Below the pieces are notes generated by a model. It ran no database searches, had not been told where the DNA came from, and saw nothing but the letters and a program-made list of their open reading frames with translations. A program made the translations under genes and the position numbers. A DNA stretch of 64,000 nucleotides from Aquila chrysaetos chrysaetos. Taxonomy: Eukaryota > Chordata > Aves > Accipitriformes > Accipitridae. The stretch lies in NCBI RefSeq assembly GCF_900496995.4, contig NC_044030.1:13513851-13577850 (forward strand), read 5' to 3'. Positions 48,501 through 61,681 of the stretch are shown here, piece by piece. Positions within the stretch are counted from its first letter, which is position 1, and each line of letters opens with the position of its first letter.

Positions 48501-51500
48501 AGAATCATTTAGGTTGCAAAAGACCTTCAAGATCATTGAGTCCAACCATCATCCATGCCCACTAAACCATGTTCTGGAGTACCTTGTCTATGCGGTTTTT
48601 GGATACCTCCAGTGATGGTGACTCAACCACTTCCCTGGGCAGCGTGTTCCAATGCCTGACAACCCTCTCAGTAAAGAAATTTTTCCTAATATCCAACCAA
48701 AATCTCCCTTGCCGCAACTTGAGGCCATTTCCTCTCTTCCTATCACCAGCTACGTGACAGAATAGACCAGCACCCACCTCACTACAACCCCCTTTCAGGT
48801 AGTTGTAGAGAGCGGTAAGATCTCCCCTCAGCCTCCTTTTCTCCAGGCTAAACAACCCCAGCTCCCTCAGCCGCTCCTCATAAGACTTGTGCTCCAGGCC
48901 CCTCACCAACTTGGTTGCCCTTCTCTGGACACGCTCCAGCACCTCAATGTCTTTCCTGTAGTGAGGGGCCCAAAACTGAACACATTGGTAATACCTTGAC
49001 ATTTCCTTGTAATTAGAAGCGTTTTCTTAAAACGTTTCCCTTGGAAAACTTCTAAAGATTTTATCATTTAATAGTAATGTAATTCCTATTATTTTTCTTA
49101 AATTTGTAAATAAAAAGGCAGATTTGGGAAGGTAATGGAGTTTATATAATCAGGTAGTCTTGTTTTCAGAGAAGAAACAGACTGTTCCCTGGCTTTCTAC
49201 TGAAGTACAATTTACTTAACAACTTGGCATGTCCAAGGTTCATAGTAATTCCTGAACTTTTAATGTATCTCAAGATGTATTTGTTTCCAGTCTAGCAACA
49301 AAGTTATACTAGTATATCTTTGCCTACATTTTGAAAAAGATGTGCCAAGTGTCTTACCTTTCTGTTGCTTCTTAGAGGCAGCATATGTACAAATGCAGAT
49401 TTTTCAACGCACTGACAAGAAATAATATGGTGCAACAGCACTTTGGTTTTGTTCAACCTTTGTACCTGATGAATAAGCAGCCAGTGTAAAAAAAAAAAAA
49501 AAGAAAAAAAAAAAAAAAAAAGAACAAACTAGAAAATCCTTAGCAAAAGATTGACTAAGTTGAGCAACTTCTTATAATCATCTTGGATTTAATTGGATCT
49601 GCAGCCAATAGGGAAGTCCAATAGTAGTATGCTCAAGTGTCAAGTTCCAGATCATATAGGAAGCACTGAGTTAAAATGCCACAGGGAATTACAAACAAGT
49701 TGAGTTATAATCAGTTAAAGAAATGCTGGAGACAGAAAAAGACTTGCATTTTTTTATGTGATCAGACATCAAATGACGAAAATTTCAAGGTATTTCAAGG
49801 CATACTGAAGTAAAGATCTCAGTTAAATCTGTGTTAATTCTTGTGTTTTGGAGACATCATTATCAGAGGAGCTGTGGAGTGTGATACATAAAACTCACTG
49901 TTTACAAAGAATTACAAGCATTTAAACACGTCTGTTATATGGGCTATATTTCAGGAAGAAATTCTGAAAACAAATTATACTTGCTCTGGTTTGAGAGCAT
50001 GTCTATATGCATGTTGAAAAAGGGATTATATTGATACACAAACACTACATCCAATAAATTTTTTCTTGCATTGATGCTCATTCTATCCAATGCACAGCAT
50101 CAAACTACAAAACAGTTCAGACTCCTCTCATTCTCCAATCCTCTCAAATATGTAGCTGTAGAAACCATTTTACTTCACTGTCCTCTTTGATGTTATTGCC
50201 ACTTTGACTTTTTGCTTAGTATCTTAGAACATTCTGCAACTTTTCCAAGCCTCATCCCTGATTCAGCTTCATGAGTAGCCTTCAAATTACTTGTGGTAAT
50301 GAATTGTCCTCTGTGACAGCCATTGCTGATATTTTTATTGTCTCTTAGAAAATCACTGAGTTTTAACCTTCTGTCAAAATGCTTCTACCACAGAAGACGC
50401 ATGACGGCGAAGTCAGACATTTTTAGTCTCAAGGACATAACTGGATCACCTTGAAATACTTTTTTAGCCAGGAGTCCGTATCACATAAAAAAAGAGACTT
50501 GCCTCAGGTAAAGAGGGTACTCTATAATGTGTCCACACACACTTTACATTGGTGGGGCTGGAAAAATAGGCTTTCTGTCCTTACTCTGCCATGCATACTT
50601 GCAGTCTCAGGCATAGATGAGAAAAATTCGGCAGAGCTTGGAGACACCACTGCCCTCAACAGTGGCAGCTGCTTCCACATTGTGTTTTGGAACACAGGAG
50701 AAATGTAGCAAGGGGTATTCTTCTCTCCCTCCCTAAATGCCCCAGTGATCTCCAGAAAAATGCACCCTCTTTGTACTTAAAGACAAGCTCCCTATGATCA
50801 GTACTGCCAGTCTGTCCAGGTGAATTACATCTAGCATGGAGATTTATTCTGGAAATCAGTAACCTTAACATTTTCTTGAATTCTTCATTGCAATTTCTCT
50901 GTTTTAATTCTGTGATGTCCTCAGTTGGGCTTAATTTGAGCTTTCATAGGCCCAGACTGAGAGATGAGGAGCCTCTAATAAAGAAGTAACATGAAAGCTT
51001 CCTGCCAGCTCCCAGTTCCATGCCTTCCAGAGGGTCTTGAATCAAACTACTCTCATAGCTTAAGAAGAACAGGCTTCACTTAAAAAATTAGTCCTTTCCA
51101 CTACCAAGTGTAACATAATTATCCATTCATAAACTGGTGTACTTAAAGTGAGGGCCTCATTCTTTGGACTGGGTCCGAACAAACCATTTTTACTCTGAAG
51201 AGGTTGTTCCATTTAATGTCATGTTACAACCATCCAATATTTCTTGGGCAGTCCCAGTGCACTCCAAATTTACCACAGAAAATAGGATCTCATCACTTTG
51301 ATTTGTTTCTTCATCATCAGGCTCCAAAGCATCTTTGCAGCATGGGTTGCTAACCTGACAGAATTTCTGCTTAACATCCTCAGATTCCTGGAGATTATAG
51401 ATCTTTCTTGAAGCCTGTTATGGTTTAACCCCAGCCAGCAATTAAGCACCACACAGCTGCTCACTCACCCCACACCCAGTGGGATGGGGGAGAGAGTCAG

Positions 51501-54500
51501 AGAAAAAAACAAAAAAACTCGTGGGTTGAGATATGAACAGTTTAATAGAACAGAAATGAAGAAACTAATAATTATAATAATAACAGTAATAAAATTACAA
51601 TAATAATAAAAGGATTGGAATATACAAAACAAGTGATGCACAATGCAATTGTTCACCACTCGCTGACCGATGCCCAGTTAGTCCCTGAGCAGCGCTCCCT
51701 CCCTACCCAGCTACCCCCTGTTTATATACTAGGCGTGACATTACATGATATGGAATACCCCTTTGGCCAGTTTGGGTCAGCTGCCCTGGCTGTGTTGCCC
51801 CCTAAATTCTTGTGCCCCTCCAGCCTTCTTGCTGGCTGGGCATCAGAAGCTGAAGAATCCTTGACTTAGTATAAATGCTACTTAGAAACAACTGAAAACA
51901 TCATTGTGTTATCAACACTGTTCTCATACTGAATCCAAGACATAACATTATACCAGCTACTAGAAAGAAAATTAACCCTATCCCAGTGGAAATCAGGACA
52001 AAGCCAGCTGGAAGACTGGTTACACTTTTGAATTTCTTTTGAGAATTCCTTGGAAGTGGTGAAAACTATGAGGAAGGGCTGAGGGACCTGGAATTGTTTC
52101 ATCTCTAGGAGAGAAGGCTTAGTGGGTATCTTATCAAAGTAAATACCTGACGGGCAGGAGTAAAGAAAATGGAGGTGCTCTCTTCTCAGTGATGCCCAAG
52201 GGCAGAAGAAGAGACAGTGGCCACAAGTTGGAGAACAGGAAATTCCATTTACATGTAAGAGAAAACTCTTTTTACTGCAAGAGTGGCCAAACGTCGAAAC
52301 ATTGCCCAGACAGGTTGTGGGTCTCCATCCTTGAAGATACTCAAAACCTGCCTGAACAAGACACTGACAACCTGGTGTAGGTGACCGTGCTTTGAGAGTG
52401 CAGCTGGACTAGATGACCTTCAAAAGTCCATTCCACCCTCAGCTCTACTCTGTTTCTATGAAATTTTCATTATTCCCTTACCCTGAGATTATCCTTGGGC
52501 AGTTCCACTATTTTGCATCATCTTTCAAGCCTGAGGGCATTCTTGGCTGCAATCATTGATCTGATAGTGTCAGTTACACAATTTAAAATTTTTGGCAGCT
52601 TGCAACTCAGGAACAGTTGTTGAAAAATAGAAGAAAAATAAATCCTGAAGGAAGGTATCCAGCTGATTTTGTCATTCTTAATAGCAGAAGTCACTCTGGA
52701 AACAAGCCAACAGTTTAAAATATCTTTCATGAACTGTGAAGGGAAGGAAGGTATACTCCTCATGGTCTCAGGAGTTTTTGTTGATTTACTTTAGCTATGT
52801 TTTCAAATTGACTCTCTAGGATTCAGTAATTTCATAGAAATTACTAGATACTACACGAAACAGTGAGAACCACTCTTTATGCCTCCCTTGAATCTGCTAA
52901 TACATTTGCTTGTAGCTCACTATAGCTGCAGTGGTAGAGAAGTTCTTATGGTTGCATCCCATTGATTTCCTAACAAGATTAAAGTAATGAATCAAGAACA
53001 TCGGGAATGGCTAATTTCTTAGTTCTTGCATGGTGAAGAAGCTCCACGCTGCCCAAGACTCTGAAGCCACTCTCCATTCTTAAGGAATAGATCAATTAAT
53101 TGCTAAAGGAAGGTCATCTTATCATCATTATCCAGTACCATCAAGTCCTGGTATCCATATAATATGTATTCTTCCTATGCATTCACAAATCACATACCAG
53201 CTTCTTTATTTCAAACTGCCTGTTCTTACTCCACGAATTTACTGATTGAGAGCAACTGAGAGGGAGTACTATGCATTTGCCAGTGTTGGGGACTATGCAG
53301 GTAGACAGGGTTGGAGTGTTGGAAAGTATGATGTGGGTACTGGAAGGGCAAAGAATCCTTCCTCTGCATTCCATGGTGTGAATGTTTATGTAGCTAATCC
53401 AACGCCAAGAAGCTTAGATACAAGTAGGTAACTCCTTTTTTTAGAGTCTGTACGTTTTTTGTGTTAAAGGATCATTTCAGTGAGGCTGAAGAAATACCAG
53501 AGTTTGAAATAGGTCCTTAAAATAAACAATCAACTAGTAGAAGCTACAAAAATATTCTATTTTTACAGCACAGAAAAGTTAATTCAAGCTGTAGAAGAAG
53601 ATATTGAACATGAAAAGGTTGTAGCAGATGACATAATAAAAGACATGTCACAGGAAAATCAAGCTAAATATATGGAGATGAAGACTGCAAATGAAAAACT
53701 CTCCCAGGTTGGTTTGTTTCATTGTACCTGCCTAAAATGTTTCTCAATCTGGCTCCATTGGTTCCAGATACAATTTAAGTATTAAAAGAGCTTGAGAACA
53801 GAGCAATACAATCAAAAAGCTTGCTGGTATCTTAATCACTTATGGAAGTGCCTGAAAAATAAATAGAGCAATTGACTAAACCCAAATACTCTCTCTTTTT
53901 GTATTTCTTATTTTAAGAACAAATGATGTTCATCATTTTCCTTTTAAATTTGGGGACTGGCGTGCAGATTTTAAAAGCTACTGTAGTGCTTAGATATTTC
54001 ATCATGTGTGAAAAGCAAGCAAAAGCGAAAAAAAAACCCAGCAATTTTTGTAGTTCACTTGAGTAGAAAGTTTGCTTCCTGTGCACAAAAGCAAATCTGA
54101 CTGGGTTTTCTTGTTGCTCTTGTTGTACATCTGAATGTATCAGAAAAAACTAACCAAGCTTTGTAAAATTTTTGTGACTTCACTAATTCTAATGTTAAGA
54201 AAAGCAGTGAGATTTCTAGGTTCTCTGGGATCATCTAGCTTCCAGCATACAGTCTTAGAAAGTTTCTCTGTATAGTATGTCCAGAGATACAGGCCTCTTT
54301 GGAGGCCAGTGCTTCCCAGCTGTTTCAGGATGAGCTGAATCAGTAGTCAGGGCCTACCTGTCTCTTTCTGGACTATGAAGAAACTGTGGTGGCTAGTTCA
54401 GATTTTAAAATCTGACTTTAAACTTCTGAAGTAGAAATTATAAATTCCACCCTAAGTACTGATTTTAAGGAAAATAGTGGTAAAAGGGCAAACATACTTT

Positions 54501-57500
54501 TCTTATAGCCCAACTGCAAATAGCAATGATAAGAGTTTATTGGAAAAGTCGGATGCTGAAAGTAAGTAGGTATTGCATCTGAGTTACTTGGAGAAGCTGG
54601 ACACGGTCTTGTCTTTTAAATTTTTAAGAGCAGCAATGAGATGTTTTATAGCATTTTATAAATACTAAGTTGCAGAACAAAAAAGTAATCTAACCAAGTA
54701 GTAATTTTTATCTGAATTTTGCATTTTTTTCCTCTTTAGGAATTGGTTGCTCAACAGCAAGAATTGGATGCACTAAATGTAAAGGAAGAGGCTCTAAGAG
54801 CTGTATGTATGATAATAAGTGATCTCTGTACTGATCTTCGTTGAGCTTTAGTGTAAAAAGTAATACAGTAGAAAAATACCTACAATCTTTCTCCTTAAAT
54901 TTTCAGATACCTGTAGGATCATGCCCTAGAATGGGAAGGCAAAGCTGCCTCTCTGTTTTCCACCAATAATTTCTTACAAGTTTTGGGTAAAAATTATTTC
55001 TGCTAGATGCCAAGTGCAAAATTTTGATAGCAATAGTAAGGTTTCCTAGCTTTAGTTATTCATGTAGGTTCAAATGTTTTGTGTGACATTTGATTGATTT
55101 GGAATTTCTCTCTGAAGATAAATGTGAAATTACCATTCACATCTTTCTCAAGGATCTGTGAGACCTAATTTTTCAATATGTTTTCCACTTTCAGGATATG
55201 TGAGAATGATTTTCTGGTTCCCTATTCCATTTCAGAAGCAACTGGCATTTGAAGCACAAAGTGATACCTGCTAAGATATTTTTTATCCCACATAAATACA
55301 TAAACACACACTTCTAATACACTGTCATATTGGTAGATTGAGGAGAATTTTTTTGTATTGGGTCTTTCATGGATAAAAGGATTTTATGAGCTGAAACATA
55401 CAGTCATATATATATTGAGAAAGTATAATTTTCAATACTACTGACATTTTTCCAGTCCTTTTGAATACTGTGTATGGTTTGTGATCCCCTGGAAATGATG
55501 AAAGAGTAAATCTACTCAGAAAATTGGCCTGAGGATGAACACATAAATCAAGAAATAGCTGACTGGGAAATTCCATTCCAGAAAATGCAATATTGAGAAT
55601 ATGGATTATAAAGTTTATTGCTTATACTGTCTCTGCACTGTTTGTAACAAATAAGCTTCACTTTCAATGTATAGATAAGTGTTGCTTAACTAAAGCACAA
55701 TTTCTGCAATGCTCTCTTGCCAGCTGAAAATAGCTAGTAGGTGTTTGCTTTTCCCAACAGGAAATAGCACACTCCCAGGTGAAACAGGAGGCTGCGCAGC
55801 TGTATGAAAAGCTCCATGACCTCGAGGAACGTCGAAATCAAATGATTGCTGAGCATAAGAACATGGAATCTCCACAAGAGGAAAGAGAGAGATTACTAAA
55901 GCAGGCAAGAACCTAAAATGTTAATCATGTGAAAGATTCTCTCAGTCAGTATTTTAAGGGAAGGTAATATTTGAGAAGACTTGGGTTTGAATCTTGCCTT
56001 TATTTGCTCTTTAAACAGCACAAATAGTCTGAAATTAAGACAGTTATTGCATTGGCTGAATGGGATGTTTCAGGTTCAGGCAAAACAAAATTGGCACAAT
56101 CAACTTTTCAGCTGATTGACTTGTTCTAGTACATCAGCCATGTTGTTATGGGAAAACTGATCATATTGAACAGTTCTATAACCTAACTCCAGACAGTATC
56201 TTTGTGGGGTACTGAGCAGATGTACTAATCCAGGAACAATTTAGTTTACAAGGCTCTATGTAGGCTGTGTTATGTAGTTATCCATATATACTGTATGGAT
56301 TATTGGACTGAACAACACTGATAAGTGTGTCTGATTTTTAAATGTGTATTGAGAAGCCAGGAGAATATTTGGAAGACATAACGCAAGTCGTACCATTTCT
56401 TTTCAATGAAGAGCTGTTGTTTGACAATGTGACAGCAAGTTTGTGATTTCATATGCTGAGTTTTTATTCCCTGTATACCGAATTAAGAAATCTTTTTTGA
56501 TTTTCCTTTTCTCATTTGTAGATTTTATTTCATATGTTAAAGTTGTTATACTTTTTTATAGGTTAAGGATGATAGTCAAGAAATAGCAAGCATGGAAAGA
56601 CAGTGAGTAATCCCATTATACTGTTGCTACACGTTACATTTAGACCCTAAAGACAGTTGAATCCCATCACACATTTCTATGGACTTCTAGAACATCACCA
56701 CATTTTTGAGCCTCTGCTTGTGTTTACCTTCCACAGAGAACAGAATATATCCTTCTGTTTCAGCTAAACAATTTTTATAGTGATAGGGCATTTAGATCTG
56801 CGTAATAAGATACTTCCTATCCTTATGAACATGGCTTGAGAATATAAATTGTTAATAGCACTGACATAAACTTCTCTAAGGCTGAAGAAGACGTCTGTAA
56901 GAGCTACTTATCTGGGACATGTATGGAGTTTAGCCTACCTTATGCTGCAGTCACATTTTGAAGAATTTGTTAAGTGTTCTTAAAACCTGAGAGTTACAAA
57001 GTTGCTTACAGAAAGCTCAATTCTAAAGAGTAACAGGGTATTGCTTCTTGACTCTTGCGTACTGGACCTTTCTGAAGATTTGCCAGAAACTCTGGTAAAT
57101 GTTCTAATAAATAGTAATGTATTGAGGTGGGGAGATAAAACAATACAGTATTTTTGTGATTTTGAGCCTTTTGACTTCTCTCTTTTTACAGAAAAATCGA
57201 GATAATTCCTGAGATCTCCTAGAAACAATTTTAAATTCTTTTAAGCAGTATTCCCAACTGTAATCATTGGTTAATTTTTAATGCATCGACACCTTTGATT
57301 GGATAATAAGTTGCTTAACAGAATTTTTTGAAAGAAACAATAACAGAGAATTATATTTGAGAATTTACATAGAAATGTTTTGAAGGTAATTTCCTTTCCC
57401 ACTTCGATTGATTATGTAATACAGTGCTTTACTTGGCAATTTCTTAATGGATTTTAGTGAACACATAGGTAATTTTTAAGGAATACAGTTCCTTGTTGCA

Positions 57501-60500
57501 GTTTACCAATTATGTTGCACCTTGCAAGCTGTATAGCAACCAGCAGAGGGACCAGTTGAGTAAGTTAAGAGCTACTGATGACTCAAGAAAAAATGTTTTT
57601 AATAAAAAAGAGCACCAGTACTTGTATTTCATAGATATAGGGACTAAAGTGACAGGTGCTTTACATATACCTTTTATAACAACAGTAATCCTCCTGATAC
57701 TCTTTTGGTTTTGATAAATTTGGATTTGCTATTTTTATTCTTGATTTTTCTCTCCATTTTTGTGTAAAAAAAATAAGTATTTTAAAATACATTTTTAACC
57801 TTGGATTTCATTTTCTATTTGTCAGGCTGACAGAAGTAAGAGAAAAAACAAACCATTTTAAAAAGATCATTCAACGACTTGATATGGATCTGGAGAATCA
57901 TCAAGGTAATATGACTAGAGCTGTAGCAGACTATGCAGAGCTGTATCTGTTCATATTGCAACACATATGGTTATGGACCTTAGTTGCTTGAAACCTTTAG
58001 GCTTATGCAAATGTCCATTATTCACCATCAGAAGAAGGTTTTGTGTCTAGGGGTACAGGCTTCTCTTTTCAGATGTGAGAAATGGGGAGTACCTACCTTT
58101 AGTGGCATGTTCATCAAGTTCATACTGAGTAGTAAAACTACCAGATAAAATAATAGTACAGCTGTCTGGTTTCCTGTCTCCATTTTATTTTTAGGACTAC
58201 TTGAGGAATAGAAGTTTCTCTTACTGGCAGCATTGCAGAACCAATTCAGCTTCAGAAAAGCTTTTATTTATTTTACCTTTTACATGATCTGATACACTGT
58301 CAGTGATTGTGGAATTGAGAATGTTTAATAATAATATCTAAAGCAGACAGAATTCAGCACCATTTTTATCTGTCTTTGAAACTTCTTGGGTTGATCTTTG
58401 CAAGAGGAGTTTGGGAGCTGCCTAGAAATGGCTTTAGCTTAGAAGCTTACCTCCAGCACACACCTGCTGTAGTGCATTAGGCTAGGTTAGGTTAGGATTT
58501 GTCCTAGCACTGGAAATTATGGTTCTAGAAGAAGTAACTTAGTCTGAGCATAGGCCCTCAACAGCTGTGGAAGATTCTCCTTAAAATGGAAATTCATCCC
58601 ACAGAAAACCTTCTTCTGATTATAAGGAATCTTGTTTAGATAGGAGTTACATAAATATGTGTGTACATTCTGGAAAATTTTGTAACAAGTTATTTAAATT
58701 CTGTAGGACTGATAAATTAATGTGTTTGTGTCCTTTTTAGTTTATACCTTTTCTCGGGTGATCAGTGTAAAATTTAACTGTAAATTTCTTCAAGGTGAAC
58801 AAGTATTTCTAAAATTGGCCCTAATTAAATTTTTGATACAGCTGTTTCTCATCTTTTGCATTACAAAATATTTCATAGTTCTTCAGATATCTCATTATGT
58901 TTGTGCAAATAATTTATTAAGACTGTTTTCTTAGCTTTCTTGTTTCCAGATAACATCATTGCGAACTTTACTATTCTGCTTTAATTTCTCCTTTTTGTTT
59001 GGCTTGCAACTCTTTTTTTTTGTATCTTTGGAGAAATGCAGAAGGTAAGAAGTGAGTTGCTTTTCACATTTTTGTCGTGGTTTAACCTCAGCCAGCAACT
59101 AAGCACCACACAGCCACTTGCTCACTTCTCCCCCAACCAGTGGGAGAGAAAGTCTGGGAAAAAAAAAGTAAAACTCATGGGTTGAGATAAGAACAGTTTA
59201 ATAGAACACAAAGGATGAAACTAATAATGATAATAATAACAGTAATAAAATTACAATAATAATAATAAAAGGACTGGAATATACAAAACAAGTGATGCAC
59301 AATGCAATTGCTCACCACTCGCCGACTGATGCCCAGTTAGTTCCTGAGCAGCGATCCCCCCCCAGCCAACTCCACCCAGTTTATATACTGGGCATGATGA
59401 GGGAATGCCCCTTTGGCCAGTTTGGGTCAGCTGCCCTGGCTGTGCTCCCTCCCAAATTCTTGTGTCCCTCCAGCCTTCTTGCTGGCTGGCCATGAGAAGC
59501 TGAAAAATCCTTGACTTAGTATAAATGCTACTTAGAAACAACTGAAAACATCAGTGTGTTATCAACATTATTCCCATACTGAATCCAAAACATAACACTA
59601 TACCAGCTACTAGGAAGACAATTAATTCTATCCCAGCTGAAACCAGGACAATTTTGTAGTTAGGTTTACAGACACAATCATTCATTGCTGGACTGTATAT
59701 CTTTCACTGTTTTAGAAAAAGACCTCTGTTGAAGAAGAGGGTTTAAAGCATATGTAGGAGAAAGCACATACTCTCTGTCAACATATCAAGATCACTCAGG
59801 ATATTCAGAATAAAGTTACCTTGTGGCATAATATAGAGGGAGTTACACCTGTTGGTATAACATAGAGGGAATAAAGAAGCTATTCATAAGGAGTAGCTTT
59901 AAGACACAGAAATCTACACTCCCAACACTCTCTTTAGTGAATGGAGAGAGAATCCCAGAGGGGCATTCATACTTCTGCTCTAAATCAGCATCTTGGTGTG
60001 TCCTTGAGATTCCTGTCCTCAATCCCTCCCTGGTCAGCTTACTTCTGGCTCAGTATTTAAACTGTTTATTACAAAGCATTCCCAGAACTTCAGCTCCTAA
60101 AGTTTTTTAGTTAAATTTAAGGTAAAATAGGCACTAAAAGAAAAATTACAACTAAGGATTTTTTGAGTGTTTCAGGATAAATATTTCAGGAATATTTTTG
60201 AGCACAATAAACCGACCATAAATAGAAATAACTGGGTTTAGTTTTCACTTAAGAAAATCTAAACCAGTAAAAAATTCACACACTTATTATATGTTCTGTA
60301 TATTAGCAGTTACCTTTAACAGATTAGTCAAAATCAACATTAACTCTTAATGGAATAGACTTAACACTTCATAGATTGCATGAAAGTGTAAGATACAGAT
60401 TTAATAATGCCATATTTTAAAGAAAACTTGTCTGTAAAGACATTTTAAAGGTTGTGGTCTTTATTTCAAATATTTTTTTTCTTTAAATACTTGGCAGATC

Positions 60501-61681
60501 ATGTAGCACTCTCTTTCATGGCTCACTGTAACTAAGAGTTTTTAAGAGTAGAACAGACTGAGTTATTAAGGATTGAAGACTTGCCTTGCAAAGTGAGAGA
60601 GTCCAGCAAGGAACAAAACCACAGCTGCAAGGAAACTGAAGCAGAATCACAGTCCCTTAGGGGCCCACGGGTGTTCTTACTGTTTGGATATACTAGATAA
60701 AAAAGAAAGCATGGGGGTGTACAAGTAAAAAGACCTGGAGAAATTTGCTTGCTTAGTTATATCTATATCTATATCTATATCTATTTCATTCTTTTTCTTT
60801 GTATTCTTTAAAGTTACAAGATTATGCTGAAAATTAATCAATGACGAAGACTCAAGCAACTAAAAATCTAGATGTTTGAAACTTAAAATTATTCTTAGGA
60901 GCTGAATTGTCTCATCTTCTTGAAACTTGTGACAAATATATCGGGTCTCCCACTTTACTAGTACATTTTAATTGAGCTATTTATAGTCAGTAGTTGGATT
61001 TAAAGATGGGGTAAATTACATATTGTATGTTATTCATTACTCCTAATACCACTATAAAGAATGTGTATGGAAATGTTCTTTTAAACTTAATTGTAAAAAG
61101 CTTTCTGTGCATTTTAATTTCCTATACCATCGCTTGTACACTTTTCCTTTTTATTTCCCTGAGATTGTCACATTGTTGCTTACAAGCTTCATATCCTTAT
61201 GAAAGTCCGTTCTTATATGTGCAAGTACCATTGAAATGGTAATGGTTAAACAGAGCTGCAGAAAGTTTTAACTAACCGTGGTGCCCTAATACACAAAAGC
61301 ATTTTGTTCTCTGTTACTGAAATTCACCTGACTTCAGAAAAATCCTATAAACTTCCTTTGTTCAAACCAAGTATTTATCCCACTCTTATTTATCAAAAAT
61401 TCTGACCTCGTAAAGGTTCTAAAAATTGCATTGAGGCTGATTTATTGAGCTAATTATCTTTTTTTTTTTCATATCAAAGTGTGTATGACATAGTCAGTTG
61501 AAGTGACTATATTAAATGAGATGGGATGGGTCCTGCAGTTTTTATTTTTAAAACTGACATTTTGCCTACCTGAAGGAATCCAGGACTGAGATAATATAAA
61601 GTTAAATCAATGTTACATCTCTTGCAGGAGAGGAAAATTGGAAATACAAGGAGCTGAAGAAGAGGGAAGAAAGCATGGACA
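36531..61681 (+). CDS. IFT74: Intraflagellar transport protein 74, N-terminal 368 residues (partial)
   Basis: IFT74 is a core IFT-B subunit that pairs with IFT81 along coiled coils; the pair binds tubulin for transport into cilia. Thirteen coding exons: 36531-36647, 37093-37228, 37745-37793, 38640-38738, 38904-38964, 39435-39494, 40574-40635, 53569-53707, 54740-54802, 55761-55904, 56562-56602, 57826-57905, 61628-61681. Phases agree throughout (1105 nt). Residues 1 to about 90 are a basic, Ser/Pro/Gly-rich tail (tubulin-binding side); from about 95 on it is heptad-rich coiled coil. Family landmarks include [29 protein letters not shown] and GQLADYNM. The ATG has A at -3 and G at +4. The intron after 55904 starts with GC, not GT. 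The gene continues right of the window; the whole protein is about 600 residues in human. Confidence 0.96.
40770..40979 (+). mobile_element. CR1 LINE 3' end
   Basis: A 5'-truncated CR1 tail with gaggcactggaacaggttgc, the ctgcccatggcagggggtta segment and the terminal ccattctatcattctatcat repeats. It lies in the large IFT74 intron, in sense, 135 bp after coding exon 7. Fairly well preserved. Confidence 0.92.
42182..46296 (-). CDS. LRRC19: Leucine-rich repeat-containing protein 19, nested in an IFT74 intron
   Basis: LRRC19 is a type I membrane protein with extracellular LRRs; the human protein has been linked to NF-kB signalling in kidney and gut. Four coding exons: 46213-46296, 44229-44739, 43826-44035, 42182-42645. 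They join in frame (1269 nt, 422 residues; human 370). Residues 1-20 form a signal peptide ([11 protein letters not shown]...). LRRs lie at about 45-165 ([33 protein letters not shown]). A cysteine-rich cap follows, with [13 protein letters not shown] in exon 2 and two more Cys in exon 3. N-glycosylation sites are many. A transmembrane helix lies at about 323-344, then a cytoplasmic tail with FIEDKYID near the end. An acceptor 9 nt before the ATG (TTTTTTACTAG) implies a 5' non-coding exon. The weakest splice site is the acceptor of the last exon, whose tract is purine-rich. Confidence 0.93.
43070..43126. repeat. A-rich (AAAC)n low-complexity tract
   Basis: A run of A interrupted by C at 4-10 bp intervals, in the LRRC19 intron between its last two coding exons. 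Confidence 0.85.
46306..48481. other. IFT74 intron upstream of LRRC19, no gene seen
   Basis: AT-rich intronic DNA that should contain the LRRC19 promoter and its 5' non-coding exon (minus strand). I could not place either. A minus-strand open frame of 80 codons at 46807-47049 has no recognisable features. Confidence 0.45.
48482..49000 (-). mobile_element. CR1 LINE 3' end (about 520 bp, well preserved)
   Basis: On the minus strand this reads the end of CR1 ORF2, including [35 protein letters not shown] and [19 protein letters not shown], with one open frame of 146 codons. The 3' tail is made of repeated GATTCTATGA units. The intact frame and tail suggest a younger copy than the others. It lies antisense to IFT74. 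Confidence 0.95.
49001..51415. other. IFT74 intron, no gene seen
   Basis: AT-rich intronic DNA. It contains a poly-A tract at 49488-49521, broken by single G bases. Open frames are short and have no recognisable domains. Confidence 0.5.
49488..49521. repeat. Poly-A tract with one G interruption
   Basis: About 34 bases, nearly all A, with a G near 49503. No element is recognisable to its left. Confidence 0.8.
51416..52000 (-). mobile_element. Solo LTR, bird ERVL-type family, copy 4 (585 bp)
   Basis: On the minus strand it starts TGTCCTGATTTCCACTGGGA and ends GGTTAAACCATAACA. The direct repeat is AAGCC (51411-51415, 52001-52005). It has the (ATT)n tract and the TATA-like box of copy 3. It lies antisense in the large IFT74 intron. 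Confidence 0.94.
52063..52462 (+). mobile_element. CR1 LINE 3' end, older subfamily
   Basis: Diverged CR1 tail: a gaggaagggctgagggacct start, the aggaaattccatttacatgtaag segment, a cattgcccagacaggttgtg segment, and the ctagatgacctt...tttctatgaaa end. It is in sense with IFT74 and lies 60 bp right of LTR copy 4. Confidence 0.88.
59073..59650 (-). mobile_element. Solo LTR, bird ERVL-type family, copy 5 (578 bp)
   Basis: On the minus strand it starts TGTCCTGGTTTCAGCTGGGA and ends GGTTAAACCACGACA. The direct repeat is ATTTT (59068-59072, 59651-59655). It has the same (ATT)n tract and TATA-like box as copies 3 and 4. Its ends fit the family consensus best of the five copies. It lies antisense in the IFT74 intron between coding exons 12 and 13. 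Confidence 0.94.
60758..60785. repeat. (ATATCT)n hexanucleotide microsatellite
   Basis: About four and a half ATATCT units in the IFT74 intron between coding exons 12 and 13. It is long enough to be length-variable. Confidence 0.85.
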
